Below are positions 1-9,793 of a DNA stretch of 64,000 nt, piece after piece (positions within the stretch are counted from its first letter, which is position 1; each line of letters starts with the position of its first letter). Source of the stretch: Bin80 sp965220935 (GTDB lineage: Bacteria > Bacteroidota > Rhodothermia > Rhodothermales > Bin80); contig OZ244857.1 in the NCBI GenBank assembly GCA_965220935.1, forward strand, positions 1,116,001 through 1,180,000. The letters are read 5' to 3'. Below the pieces are notes generated by a model that had not been told where the DNA came from, searched no databases, and worked only from the letters and a program-made list of their open reading frames with translations. Made by a program: the position numbers and the translations under genes.

Positions 1-1
1 T

Positions 2-988
2 TCTAGACCCGTCAAAAGCCCAAGCCTAAATCATGCCGTTCACTCGGCATATGATGCCATACTTCCCGAGGGCCAGCATCCTATATACACACTTTTTCTT
101 ACAGTAAACCCGCAACATGTGGATGTCAATGTTCATCCAGCTAAACTTGAAGTCCGCTTTGATGATGATAGGGGAGTATATAATTTCTTGCAGGCCATCT
201 GCAGGCGTGCATTAGGAATTGCAGATTTAATTCCTCAGCATTCAGGTGAAATAACTTCGGTCAGTTTTCAACCCAACTCACGATCAGATTCTTGGCGACC
301 GCCGCCCCGCGCTGATGAACTGAGGCCTGTTCATGAGACTCAGTCAGCAATTGTTTATGATGAAGAGCCAAGTCGATTACCGCATGGAGCTGATCAAGAA
401 GCCTCTGGCAAACTATGGCAGATTCAGGAACGTTATATCCTCACCCAACTCAGTAATGGCATCATGGTTGTTGATCAATCATCTGCTCATGAACGAATCA
501 TGTTTGAGCGAACACTGAATGATTTTCGTACTGGATCTGGACTTTCACAGCAACTGTTATTTCATCAACTCGTCACTCTATCAGAAGAAGACTGCAATCT
601 TCTCAATGAACTCAATCCACTAATGTCCGCCTTGGGGTTTGATTATTCTATCTCGAAGAATCGGACAGTCACCATTTTTGGGGTTCCATCGCATATCCGT
701 CCAGGGGCCGAGCGAGATATTCTACAAAAAATCCTAAATGGCTATAAAGAAAATTTAGAATTGCTGTCTGAGCCACTTTCAAAAGAAGAAAATCTTGCCA
801 GAAGTGTTGCTAAATTTGGTTCAATGCAGGGGCGCGTTGAACTCAATGATGAAGAAATGCGAACTTTGATAGATCGGCTCTTTGAATGCGAGGAACCTCA
901 CTGTACCCCTGATGGAAAGCCAACCGTCTTTCGAATGACACTTGAGGACTTTCAGCGCCGATTTGATCATTTAGGTTATGCAGATTAA
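2..988 (+). CDS. mutL: DNA mismatch repair protein MutL, 3' part (5' end outside window)
   Basis: MutL couples mismatch recognition by MutS to strand removal. The frame is open from base 2, so the gene starts upstream of the window; an internal GTG at 119 is not the start. The visible part begins at the end of the N-terminal ATPase/transducer domain, with the family motif VDVNVHPAKLEVRF. A linker and the C-terminal dimerisation/endonuclease domain follow. The endonuclease motif, normally DQHAxxE(x4)E, reads DQSSAHERIMFE here: the first Asp and both Glu are kept, but His-Ala has become Ser-Ser. Near the end, CTPDGKP corresponds to the CPHGRP metal-site region. The stop overlaps the tilS start by 11 bases, so the two are probably co-transcribed. 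A mutS gene lies 5 kb downstream. Confidence 0.95.
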   Translation, partial: SRPVKSPSLNHAVHSAYDAILPEGQHPIYTLFLTVNPQHVDVNVHPAKLEVRFDDDRGVYNFLQAICRRALGIADLIPQHSGEITSVSFQPNSRSDSWRPPPRADELRPVHETQSAIVYDEEPSRLPHGADQEASGKLWQIQERYILTQLSNGIMVVDQSSAHERIMFERTLNDFRTGSGLSQQLLFHQLVTLSEEDCNLLNELNPLMSALGFDYSISKNRTVTIFGVPSHIRPGAERDILQKILNGYKENLELLSEPLSKEENLARSVAKFGSMQGRVELNDEEMRTLIDRLFECEEPHCTPDGKPTVFRMTLEDFQRRFDHLGYAD

Positions 989-2327
989 ATCATTTAGTGA
1001 CCGTGTATCTGCATATATGAGTCGTACTGCTCAGGCAGTTGGGTGCCAGAAAATTTTAGTTGGTGTCAGCGGGGGCGTTGATTCGGTGGTATTACTCCAT
1101 GTACTTCTTGATTTAGGATATGAGTGCGAGGTGCTACATGTGAATTATCAGCTACGAGGCATTGAGTCAGACGAGGATGAAAGGTTTGTGAGTCATTTGT
1201 GTGAGCAACGCGAGGTGAAATTTCATGCTCATAAGGCTTCTGTTGAGCCATCTATGGTCAGTTCCGGCCGATCTATGCAGATGATAGCTCGGGACATTCG
1301 TTACACTGTTTTTGCACGCATAGCATCTGAAAGGCAGTTTTTAGTCGTGGCAGTGGGCCATCATGGCGATGATCAATCAGAGTCTCTGCTCATTAACCTC
1401 AACCGAGGAGCGGGGCCTGAAGGAATTGCCGGCATGCGCCCATTACGGTGTTTAGACGGTCAGATTAGTTTAATTCGTCCATTGCTTACAGAGACCCGCA
1501 CCTCTATACTTGAATTTGCTGAGGCCAATCATCTTAAATGGAGAGAGGATAAAAGCAATCAGGATGAGGCCTACTTTCGGTCAAAGATACGTTCTCGCGT
1601 CATGCCATATTTAAATTCGGATGCACTGACTCGTAGTTCTAATCTAGTGAGGCAATGGGTTGATCAGGTCATTAACCCGATGATAGATGAGCATTTTAAA
1701 CTTGCCTCGGACAGGCAATCTTTAGAGATTGAATATCTCAGAAAAGTTCCATCGGTACTTGCTCATCGCTTAGTGATTGAGGGGGTACGGCAATGGATTC
1801 CAAACGCCAACGTCAGTGAAGACCTGATCAAAAGGGTGATAGGGTTAATTAATCAGCAAACTGGAAAACGAATTGAAGTAGGAGGGGGGGCAATATGGAG
1901 GGACAGAAACTATCTTGTTTTTAATGATTTAATGGATGACCACCATGTTGAGATATCTAAATTAGATCTTGATTCGACCATAGTCACCTTATCTAGTGGT
2001 GCGTTACGTCTTAATGTTACAAACTCAGTCCCCATTCAATTATCTATTCCAGATGGAGTATGGCTTGACGCAGAAAAGTTATGTTTTCCGCTAACGGTGC
2101 GAACTTGGTTGCCAGGAGATCAAATTCAGCCTTTAGGAATGATAGGAACAAAGAAAGTGAGTGATGTCTTGACAGATCTTGCAGTTCCAGTTTCTCAACG
2201 AGCTAGTACACTAGTTGTGTGTAGTGGGGGCGTTATTGCTTGGATCGTTGGCCACCGAATGGCGCATCAATTTCGAATCACAGACGCAACAAAAAAATAT
2301 GCCAAACTCTGTCTACAACGAAATTGA
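978..2327 (+). CDS. tilS: tRNA(Ile)-lysidine synthase TilS
   Basis: TilS attaches lysine to C34 of the CAU-anticodon tRNA-Ile in an ATP-dependent reaction, changing both its decoding and its charging. The 449-aa protein has the N-type ATP pyrophosphatase P-loop SGGVDS at residues 31-36. It also has the downstream GHHGDDQSES region and the EDKSNQD motif typical of the catalytic domain. The C-terminal part contains the TilS-C signature around VRTWLPGDQIQPLG, and the length fits the full three-domain bacterial form. The ATG lies inside the end of mutL, and hpt follows with an overlap or a one-base gap, so translation is coupled along mutL-tilS-hpt. The tilS-hpt pairing is widespread in bacteria. 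Confidence 0.96.
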   Translation: MQIKSFSDRVSAYMSRTAQAVGCQKILVGVSGGVDSVVLLHVLLDLGYECEVLHVNYQLRGIESDEDERFVSHLCEQREVKFHAHKASVEPSMVSSGRSMQMIARDIRYTVFARIASERQFLVVAVGHHGDDQSESLLINLNRGAGPEGIAGMRPLRCLDGQISLIRPLLTETRTSILEFAEANHLKWREDKSNQDEAYFRSKIRSRVMPYLNSDALTRSSNLVRQWVDQVINPMIDEHFKLASDRQSLEIEYLRKVPSVLAHRLVIEGVRQWIPNANVSEDLIKRVIGLINQQTGKRIEVGGGAIWRDRNYLVFNDLMDDHHVEISKLDLDSTIVTLSSGALRLNVTNSVPIQLSIPDGVWLDAEKLCFPLTVRTWLPGDQIQPLGMIGTKKVSDVLTDLAVPVSQRASTLVVCSGGVIAWIVGHRMAHQFRITDATKKYAKLCLQRN

Positions 2328-2841
2328 GATGATTCATGGCCGGCAGTTGAGGTTGTTTAAGGATGCCGATGCCATTGCCAGACGAGTGTGTGAATTGGGA
2401 AGCACCTTGACAAAGATTCATGAAGGAAACTGCGTACTCGTCATTGGAATAATGCATGGTGCCTTTATGTTTACGGCAGACCTTGTTCGAGCGATTAAGT
2501 TGCCGTGTATGGTTGATTTTTGGCGTTTGAGTTCGTACGGAGACACGACAGCAAGCCGTAAGTCAGTCAAAGAGATTATGGCACCAATGCTGACAATTAC
2601 ACATCAACATGTCATCTTGGTAGAAGATATTGTTGATAGTGGTCGCACTCTTTCATACACACACAAGGAGATTGTAAAGTATGATCCCAAATCAGTCACT
2701 ACGGTTTCACTGGTGAAGGTCAAGGGGAGTCCTGTTCATGTTGATCACGTAGGATTTGTTTCAAGTGGCGAATTTATTGTCGGTTATGGATTAGACATTG
2801 CTCAAGAACTTCGCGAGCTACCTGCACTATATTATCTTTAA
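2299..2841 (+). CDS. hpt: hypoxanthine phosphoribosyltransferase
   Basis: Purine salvage enzyme that transfers ribose-5-phosphate from PRPP to hypoxanthine or guanine. The PRPP-binding loop is clear (VILVEDIVDSGRTL, about residue 107). Upstream, GIMHGAFMF matches the pyrophosphate-binding loop region, and FWRLSSYGD is the flexible-loop region. The open frame extends upstream to 2215 inside tilS, but that extension is unlike the family. ATG 2299 gives 180 aa, the usual family length. ATG 2329, one base after the tilS stop, gives 170 aa and is the main alternative start. Either start leaves the gene coupled to tilS. Confidence 0.93.
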   Translation: MPNSVYNEIEMIHGRQLRLFKDADAIARRVCELGSTLTKIHEGNCVLVIGIMHGAFMFTADLVRAIKLPCMVDFWRLSSYGDTTASRKSVKEIMAPMLTITHQHVILVEDIVDSGRTLSYTHKEIVKYDPKSVTTVSLVKVKGSPVHVDHVGFVSSGEFIVGYGLDIAQELRELPALYYL

Positions 2842-3189
2842 TATGATTTGCATAGTTGGAATTGCAAGAAAATATTTTCAGTAATTGAACCCGCCAAAGA
2901 AATCGGGCCTAAGAACATATAAGTTGAGTAGGCTTATTGTTAACCGTTACGGGTTTCCTAACCTATAAACACCAACCAACACATTATCTAACACAAACAA
3001 AAGGTTCCTACACTGTTTGATAATTTTTTTGCTTCGTGCTTATGGTTGTTGAATCATATTAAAAAGTTCAATTTTGATTCGGACATAATCTTTCACTTTA
3101 TCAATTGAATTGTCCAAGGGAAATGAAACTGTAAGCGTTGTCGGCCGTCATGTTTATCGCAAACGCCGTAATTGATACACTGAGACGCA
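2842..3189. other. intergenic region, no gene seen
   Basis: About 350 bases between the convergent hpt and HD-domain genes. It is AT-rich with short runs of A and T. I see no open frame with family character and no convincing hairpin followed by a T-run. Confidence 0.5.
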
Positions 3190-4449
3190 TCAATCTTGTT
3201 TTGGATAACACACGTATTTTTTATCTACAAAATTGGTGAGGGCTCCAATAGATGTAGCATCACCATACTTGTGAAGATTGTAAAGTTGTCCAGTGGGCGT
3301 GAGTATGCTGATATCTCCTTCTTCTGATTCATATGTAGAATTACTTGAACAACCCTTACGGAAGTAATATTTGTATGCATGAGGATCTGATACTCCATTT
3401 TCTTTCAGAGTTTTTTTCGTTTGATCCTTCCAATAGTTTGCCTGATCATCAGATTTATTGTCATCCAAGAAGGTGCAACGAAACAGATCACGGGTCATCA
3501 TTCGGCGCGATAAGTCTGCAAGGATTGGATCATTACTATGACACCATTTTTTTAAGCTGTAAATGATGTCAGAATCATCTAACTCCAAAAATTGATTCAG
3601 TAGCTCATCATCATCAACCATTTTGAGAGTAATGTTCCGACTCAGAAACCACTCCAATGCTGGAGAAATACCCTCTATCGCTTTTTGATTGCCGTGGGTA
3701 ATGAGATCTCGAGCTCTATTAACAACTCCATGCAGAACCGCATCAGCAGCTAAGACAGTCTTGTGCAGATACACCTGCCAGTACATCAATCTTCTGGCGA
3801 TGAGTACATTTTCAACGGCATAAACCCCCTTTGATTCAATTGCAAGGCTAGAATTGGGTCCACCCTCCACAGGATGGACACATAAGGTCCTCAATATTCT
3901 GTCTATTCCAATTTTACCCTCTACCACACCAGTGAATTGAGAATCCCTTCGCAGATAATCTAATCTATCCATATCTAATTGCCCCGATATGAGTTGCTTG
4001 AAAAAGGGGCGTTGATATTTACCATTCATCATTTGCAGAGCTAAACCTAAGGGCTCTCCTATTTTTGATTGGAGTCTTTTGATCAACGCTTCACTGATTT
4101 TTTCATGGGGAATACTCATAAATTTCTGTTCGAGTGTATGCGAGAAAGGCGTATGTCCAATATCATGCAACAGAATGGCTGATAGGGCAGCTAATTTTTC
4201 ATCTTCTGAAATTTTAGTACCCTTGAGTTCCAAATTTTCTAATGCCTCTGAAAGTAGACCCATGGCTCCCAGCGCGTGAGGGAACCTGCTGTGTTCAGCA
4301 GAGGGGTAAACAATGAAGCTCATACCAAGCTGTTTAATTTGACGGAGCCTCTGAACTTCACGTGTTTTTAACAGAGGTTGAATGACCTTCTGAGGAACTT
4401 TTATGAATCCATGAACGGGATCCGCAAGGGCTATCGTATTTTGAAGCAT
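3190..4449 (-). CDS. HD-domain phosphohydrolase (COG1078 type)
   Basis: Metal-dependent phosphohydrolase of the COG1078 HD family, related to dNTP triphosphohydrolases. The family fold is recognisable: ADPVHGFI at the N-terminus, a first metal-site histidine in SRFPHALG (His58), the HD doublet in LLHDIGHTPFSH (His95-Asp96), and a later acidic site in QLDMDRLDYLRRDS. The 419-aa length is usual for this group. It stands alone on the minus strand, divergent from the next gene with 75 bases between them, so the two probably have facing promoters. The family assignment is firm. The substrate (a dNTP or another phosphorylated nucleotide) cannot be read from the sequence. Confidence 0.88.
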   Translation of the reverse strand: MLQNTIALADPVHGFIKVPQKVIQPLLKTREVQRLRQIKQLGMSFIVYPSAEHSRFPHALGAMGLLSEALENLELKGTKISEDEKLAALSAILLHDIGHTPFSHTLEQKFMSIPHEKISEALIKRLQSKIGEPLGLALQMMNGKYQRPFFKQLISGQLDMDRLDYLRRDSQFTGVVEGKIGIDRILRTLCVHPVEGGPNSSLAIESKGVYAVENVLIARRLMYWQVYLHKTVLAADAVLHGVVNRARDLITHGNQKAIEGISPALEWFLSRNITLKMVDDDELLNQFLELDDSDIIYSLKKWCHSNDPILADLSRRMMTRDLFRCTFLDDNKSDDQANYWKDQTKKTLKENGVSDPHAYKYYFRKGCSSNSTYESEEGDISILTPTGQLYNLHKYGDATSIGALTNFVDKKYVCYPKQD

Positions 4450-4524
4450 GTTAATCAGCGATCAAGTAATTGCATATTGAATGGCTCTACTGCTTATTTT
4501 TAGATTAGAATCAACAGGATAGAT

Positions 4525-5931
4525 ATGATTACAGAATTACCTGTATGTCTAGAAGTCGGACAGAATTATAAGCCGAAGGCGGAATACAGCATTAGAATGC
4601 TACTCAGACCACTCGGTTTGGGTCCAAAATTCTGCTGTCGAAATCAACTTGAAGATCATGGTATCTATTACGGACATCGCCCTTTTGAACTTCATGATGA
4701 TGTCATCATTTTACCCATGGCGTCCGAAGCGGAAGATTTTTTTGCGATAAAACAGAAGTTAGATGTAACATCAATTAAGTGGTGTCATCATTCAGATTGT
4801 GATGTTCCAATACTTTTTTCATCCGAAATGGGAGATGATTTGATTGCGTCAACTTTTTATTGGCTCTCAGGTTGGCAAGAATATTCGTTACGAACACGAG
4901 ATCAGCATGGACGTTTTCCCTATTCAGCCTCGCTCCAATCTATGCTGGATATAGCACAGATTCCCGTTGTAGACTACTATAGAGACATCCTGCGAGAACA
5001 ATTTATCTCTGCCCAAATTTCCTTAGATTTGAAATCGTGGGGTGAAAAAAAATGGGCGTTTTGCCCAACAATTGATGTAGATTATTTCAACCATTGGAGA
5101 TTGGGAATGATTTTTCGTGAGAAAATTGAGTATTTTTTACTAAATAAAAGGAAAGTCAATCTAGTTGAACGCTGGCGGAGATTATTTCAATTTATTCGTA
5201 GTTATTTCACCCGTGGAGATGCATTTCAAAATGCATTAAGACAAATGTATCAATTGATAAGACGTTACGGGCGTGCAACCATCTTTCTAAAAACAGATGC
5301 TCACGGCCCCAATGATGTACATTATAAGTTGGGTCTACCTCAGATGCAGAGGATGATCAGGGGCCTTCAAACAGATCGTTTTGAAATTGGATTGCACTCA
5401 AGTTACCATGCTTATGATCACCCTGAGTATTTGCGAAAAGAACGTAGACTATTGACGCAGATGATAGGAACAGCGCCTATTAGTGTTAGAAATCACTACT
5501 TACGTTATGCGCCCGTCACTACAGCTCACCTACAGGCTAACGCTGGCTTTATGATTGACTCAACTCTCGGATTTGCAGAGCGCGGTGGGTTTAGAAATGG
5601 AACATGTATGCCATTTTTGATATTTGATTGTCAGAACAATCAAGTCATTGATCTATGGGAGATTCCACTATTAATCATGGATGGGGCTCTGTTTAATCGA
5701 CAGAAATTATCCTCTGAAGAGGCGATTGCTCACAGCAAAGACTTGTTATCACAGTGTAAGAAATTTGGTGGAGTAGGGGTCGCATTGTGGCACAACGTGA
5801 TGGGAGAAGAAATGGATTATCCAAGATGGGATGATCATTTTGAGCAGATCATTGAATGGAGCCACCAGCAGGGCGCGAAAATTGATTCGTTAAATCGTAC
5901 CTTAGAATCGTGGTTAGGCCATCGTCTATGA
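4525..5931 (+). CDS. polysaccharide deacetylase-like protein with N-terminal DUF7033-type region
   Basis: The 468-aa protein has a Bacteroidota-type N-terminal region of roughly 170 residues, followed by a NodB-like carbohydrate esterase fold. Deacetylase motif 1 appears as PTIDVDYF (about residues 181-188). The HxxxH metal site appears as HSSYHAYD (about 291-298), and an Arg-containing motif as SVRNHYLRYA. The C-terminal ALWHNV carries the last histidine expected of the family. No signal peptide is evident, so it is probably cytoplasmic. Such proteins are usually linked to cell-surface glycan metabolism, but the substrate is not known. mutS follows within 20 bases, so they are likely co-transcribed. 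Confidence 0.8.
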   Translation: MITELPVCLEVGQNYKPKAEYSIRMLLRPLGLGPKFCCRNQLEDHGIYYGHRPFELHDDVIILPMASEAEDFFAIKQKLDVTSIKWCHHSDCDVPILFSSEMGDDLIASTFYWLSGWQEYSLRTRDQHGRFPYSASLQSMLDIAQIPVVDYYRDILREQFISAQISLDLKSWGEKKWAFCPTIDVDYFNHWRLGMIFREKIEYFLLNKRKVNLVERWRRLFQFIRSYFTRGDAFQNALRQMYQLIRRYGRATIFLKTDAHGPNDVHYKLGLPQMQRMIRGLQTDRFEIGLHSSYHAYDHPEYLRKERRLLTQMIGTAPISVRNHYLRYAPVTTAHLQANAGFMIDSTLGFAERGGFRNGTCMPFLIFDCQNNQVIDLWEIPLLIMDGALFNRQKLSSEEAIAHSKDLLSQCKKFGGVGVALWHNVMGEEMDYPRWDDHFEQIIEWSHQQGAKIDSLNRTLESWLGHRL

Positions 5932-5951
5932 GGATCAAAATCTGATTGTTT

Positions 5952-8510
5952 ATGGCAAACAAAGGACAGACGCCCTTGATGCGACAGTATTACAGGATCA
6001 AAGGGGAGAACCCAAATACGTTGTTGCTATTTCGCATGGGAGATTTTTACGAAACCTTTGAGGATGATGCAGTCAAGGCAAGTCATGTGTTGGGGATCGT
6101 CCTCACCAAGCGCGCCAATGGCGCGGCTTCATCTGTTCCATTGGCTGGGTTTCCACATCATGCCTTAGAAAACCACCTCCCAAAACTAGTTGATGCTGGT
6201 TTTAGAGTGGCTATTTGTGAGCAACTTGAAGATGCACAATCGACGAAAACTCTGGTCAAGCGAGACGTGACTGAAGTCGTTACACCTGGTGTTTCTCTCA
6301 GGGAAAATACCCTAACACCGAGTTTAGCAAATTACTTATTAGCCGTACATAAAGGAAAGTCAAAGATTGGGATTTCCTATGCAGATATTTCCACAGGTGA
6401 GTTTATTCTTACCGAGATACCTCCATCTCAACTAAATAATCATCTTCAGAATATTAATCCTGCAGAGATTTTACTTGACAAATCTGATAGTACTTTCATA
6501 CGAGAGATACGTCAGTTGGATTATGTCGTGACACCTCGTGAAGATTGGATTTTTGACTACGATTTTGCGAACCAAATATTGCTTGAACATTTTGGCACTC
6601 ATTCCTTGAAGGGCTATGGAATTTCTGGACATGTAGATGGGATTGTGGCATCTGGTGCTGTCCTTCATTATTTAGTTGAAACTCAGAAGGGAAAGCCAGA
6701 ACATCTAAAAAGAATTCAGATGAAAGTTGATCAGGGCGTGATGCTTCTGGACCCGCAGACTCGCAGGAATCTTGAATTAAATGTTCCCATTCATGGTGAT
6801 CCCAATTCGCTCACCCTGTTATATTTAATGGATCACACATGCACGGCAATGGGAGCAAGGATGCTTAGATGTTGGCTTTTTGAACCCCTACGAAATGTTG
6901 ATCGGATCAATCAAAGACTTGATGCAGTTGAGACACTTGTTGATAATTCAGATGTGAGAACTGACATTCAGTCTCATCTTAATAGTGTCTGCGACATTGA
7001 AAGAATTGTAGCAAGAATTTGCACGCAACGTGCAACCCCCAGAGAGATATTGAGTCTAGGACTGGCGCTTCGCCAGATTCCTGAAGTCATTGTTATGCTT
7101 AACGAAACTGGTTGTCCTGTTTTACAAAAACTCGCTTTCTCAATGGATCCATGCCCCCATGCCGAAGCCATCATTTTTGAAACGCTGGATGAGTCAATGG
7201 AGCAAATATTTCAAGCAGGCCATAATTCTGAGCTTGATGAGCTTCATAAAATTTCTACAACGGGCAAACAATATCTGAACAATCTTCAAAAACGTGAATC
7301 TGATAGAACTGGAATCGCATCACTCAAGGTTGGATACAATAAGGTTTTTGGATATTATTTAGAGGTTACCAATGTTCATCGTGATAAGGTGCCAGATGAG
7401 TACGTTCGTAAACAGACACTAGTCAATGCAGAGCGTTATATCACTACAGAATTAAAAGATTATGAAGAGCGTCTACTTGGGGCGAAGGAGAAGATCTTGG
7501 CATTAGAAAATGAACTCCTTCATACATTGCGGTCTCGGTTAGTTTCTCAATCTCAGGGGCTTCAAAATTTAGGAAATCAGATCTCAATTCTTGATTGCCT
7601 GATATCCTTTTCTGAGATTGCAGCACGCGAGTCATATGTGCGCCCCGCAATCAACTCCTCCCGATTATTACGAATTATTGATGGACGACATCCTATTGTT
7701 GAGCAGACGATTTCTGACGCATTTGTCCCCAATTCTGTGAATATGGATCCAGATAATAATCAGATTTTCATAATTACGGGTCCGAATATGGCAGGTAAAA
7801 GCGTTGTCCTCAGACAGATTGGGTTGATTGTATTGATGGCACAGGTCGGAAGTTTTGTACCAGCCAAAGAGGCAGAGATTGGAGTCGTTGATCGAATCTT
7901 TACCCGCGTTGGGGCATCTGACAATATAGCTGCAGGGGAGAGTACATTCTTAGTTGAAATGAACGAAACAGCAAATATTCTGAATAATGCTACTCAAAGA
8001 TCACTGATTTTATTGGATGAAGTCGGTCGGGGAACTAGCACATTTGATGGGCTCTCAATTGCTTGGGCTTTAGTGGAATTCTTGCATCAAAATGCATCCG
8101 TTGCTGCACGAACCTTGTTTGCAACGCATTATCATGAACTTAATGCGCTTGAAGAGCAGTTTGCCAGAGTTGAAAATCATCGCATTCATGTTGAGAAGCA
8201 TCATGGAAAGATTATTTTCCTCAGGAAATTGGTTAGGGGGGGCGCCGACCATTCTTATGGAATTGAGGTTGCTCAAATGGCTGGCTTGCCGCAAGTGCTT
8301 TTGAATCAAGCAAAAAAGATTCTGAATCAATTAGAATCTAATCAAACGGTTACAAAAAAAGTATCTCAATGTAGGGAGACGATTCAAATGTCACTATTTA
8401 ATGAACCCACATCTGATCTATTACGAGATAGATTGAATCAGATTGATCTCAATGATATGACCCCGATGCAGGCACTGCTTCAATTATCGGAGTTGAAAGA
8501 CCTTTGTTAA
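5952..8510 (+). CDS. mutS: DNA mismatch repair protein MutS
   Basis: MutS recognises base mismatches and small loops and starts repair with MutL. The mismatch-binding motif GDFYETF lies near residues 30-36 (Phe-x-Glu wedge). The ATPase carries Walker A GPNMAGKS at about 610-617, the signature DEVGRGTSTFDG at about 690, and the TLFATHYHEL switch. The C-terminal HADHSYGIEVAQMAGLP-like stretch reads GADHSYGIEVAQMAGLP. Length is 852 aa, typical of the MutS1 class. An open frame begins two codons earlier at a TTG (5946), but the ATG at 5952 is the better start. It lies in a probable operon between the deacetylase-like gene and purD. It is intact, so mismatch repair should be functional if MutL is. 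Confidence 0.97.
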   Translation: MANKGQTPLMRQYYRIKGENPNTLLLFRMGDFYETFEDDAVKASHVLGIVLTKRANGAASSVPLAGFPHHALENHLPKLVDAGFRVAICEQLEDAQSTKTLVKRDVTEVVTPGVSLRENTLTPSLANYLLAVHKGKSKIGISYADISTGEFILTEIPPSQLNNHLQNINPAEILLDKSDSTFIREIRQLDYVVTPREDWIFDYDFANQILLEHFGTHSLKGYGISGHVDGIVASGAVLHYLVETQKGKPEHLKRIQMKVDQGVMLLDPQTRRNLELNVPIHGDPNSLTLLYLMDHTCTAMGARMLRCWLFEPLRNVDRINQRLDAVETLVDNSDVRTDIQSHLNSVCDIERIVARICTQRATPREILSLGLALRQIPEVIVMLNETGCPVLQKLAFSMDPCPHAEAIIFETLDESMEQIFQAGHNSELDELHKISTTGKQYLNNLQKRESDRTGIASLKVGYNKVFGYYLEVTNVHRDKVPDEYVRKQTLVNAERYITTELKDYEERLLGAKEKILALENELLHTLRSRLVSQSQGLQNLGNQISILDCLISFSEIAARESYVRPAINSSRLLRIIDGRHPIVEQTISDAFVPNSVNMDPDNNQIFIITGPNMAGKSVVLRQIGLIVLMAQVGSFVPAKEAEIGVVDRIFTRVGASDNIAAGESTFLVEMNETANILNNATQRSLILLDEVGRGTSTFDGLSIAWALVEFLHQNASVAARTLFATHYHELNALEEQFARVENHRIHVEKHHGKIIFLRKLVRGGADHSYGIEVAQMAGLPQVLLNQAKKILNQLESNQTVTKKVSQCRETIQMSLFNEPTSDLLRDRLNQIDLNDMTPMQALLQLSELKDLC

Positions 8511-8524
8511 TCTAAGTCTTAGAC

Positions 8525-9793
8525 ATGAGAATTCTCATCGTAGGTGGTGGAGGGCGTGAACATGCCTTGGCTTATGCCTTACGTCATGCGGATACCCAGT
8601 TTACTGCTCCAGGGAATCCAGGGACGCAACAGTTTGGTCAGAATATTCCAATTTCGATAACAGATCTCAGGGGAATCGTATCTTTTTCTCGTAATGAAAA
8701 GATTGATTTAGTTGTCGTTGGCCCAGAAGTTCCTCTTGCAGAGGGGCTTAGTGATGCTCTTCAAGAATCCAGAATTCCCTGCTTCGGTCCGTCATCTGTT
8801 GCAGCTGAAATTGAAAGCAGTAAAGTGTTCGCAAAGACATTTATGCGTAGGAATGGTATTCCCACCGCTAAGTGGCAGTCATTTCAATCCGATCAGTTTG
8901 AAGAAGCCAAAATATATGCACAGCGTCTTGGAAAATGTGTGGTTAAAGCTTCTGGTCTTGCTGCGGGTAAAGGGGCAATCATGTGCGAAAATAGGTCAGA
9001 TTCCGAAAATGCGCTGAAAGAGTTAATGATTGATCAAAGTATGGGAGATGCTGGGAAACAAGTTGTGATTGAAGAATGGATGGTCGGTGAGGAGGCGAGT
9101 CTGTTTGTTCTAACTGATGGGGATGACTATTTGTTGTTAGACTCGGCCCAAGATCACAAACGGCTTCTGAACAATGATCATGGCCCTAATACTGGTGGTA
9201 TGGGCGCCTACGCTCCTGCGCCTATCATGACCCAAGAATTAATCAGTAAAACATGCACTGAAATCGTTGAACCCGTCTTAGAAAAGATGGCCTCAGAGGG
9301 AAGACTATATTCTGGATGCCTATATGTAGGACTGATGATTACAGACCAAGGTCCCAAGGTCGTGGAATTTAACTGCAGATTTGGAGATCCTGAAGCACAG
9401 GTCGTATTACCACTTATAGATGGCGATCCTATGGAAATGCTTTTATGTGCTGCGACTGGCAGAATTGGCAATTTGAGACTCAACAACCAGTCTAAGTCTG
9501 CTGCATGTGTTGTATTGGCCAGCGGTGGTTATCCCGGATCTTATGAGAAAGGCAAAGTGATTACTGGACTCAAAATGGCCAGTGAAGTTACGGGTTCATT
9601 AATTTTCCATGCAGGCACTACATCTGATGGCGATAACATTTTGACTTCTGGCGGTCGTGTTCTTGGTGTAACAGCTGTAGCTTCAACTCTTTCAGAGGCA
9701 ATTCACCATGCCTATAAGGCTGCGGATCTGATAGAGTTTGAAGGCAAACACTTTCGCCATGATATTGGATCAAGTGCCTTAAATCTTGAATGA
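8525..9793 (+). CDS. purD: phosphoribosylamine-glycine ligase PurD
   Basis: Second enzyme of de novo purine synthesis: ATP + glycine + phosphoribosylamine gives GAR. The N-terminus carries the PurD signature GGGGREHALAYAL. The ATP-grasp core has KASGLAAGKGA, the metal-binding region GPNTGGMGAYAPAP and the signature FNCRFGDPEAQVVLP. At 422 aa it is full length for the monofunctional enzyme. It starts 14 bases after mutS, and its stop overlaps the next start by ATGA, so it belongs to the same transcription unit. Confidence 0.97.
   Translation: MRILIVGGGGREHALAYALRHADTQFTAPGNPGTQQFGQNIPISITDLRGIVSFSRNEKIDLVVVGPEVPLAEGLSDALQESRIPCFGPSSVAAEIESSKVFAKTFMRRNGIPTAKWQSFQSDQFEEAKIYAQRLGKCVVKASGLAAGKGAIMCENRSDSENALKELMIDQSMGDAGKQVVIEEWMVGEEASLFVLTDGDDYLLLDSAQDHKRLLNNDHGPNTGGMGAYAPAPIMTQELISKTCTEIVEPVLEKMASEGRLYSGCLYVGLMITDQGPKVVEFNCRFGDPEAQVVLPLIDGDPMEMLLCAATGRIGNLRLNNQSKSAACVVLASGGYPGSYEKGKVITGLKMASEVTGSLIFHAGTTSDGDNILTSGGRVLGVTAVASTLSEAIHHAYKAADLIEFEGKHFRHDIGSSALNLE

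Noticed and set aside
2215..2298. Upstream extension of hpt inside tilS
   Set aside because: The extra 28 residues are unlike the family and lie wholly within tilS coding sequence.
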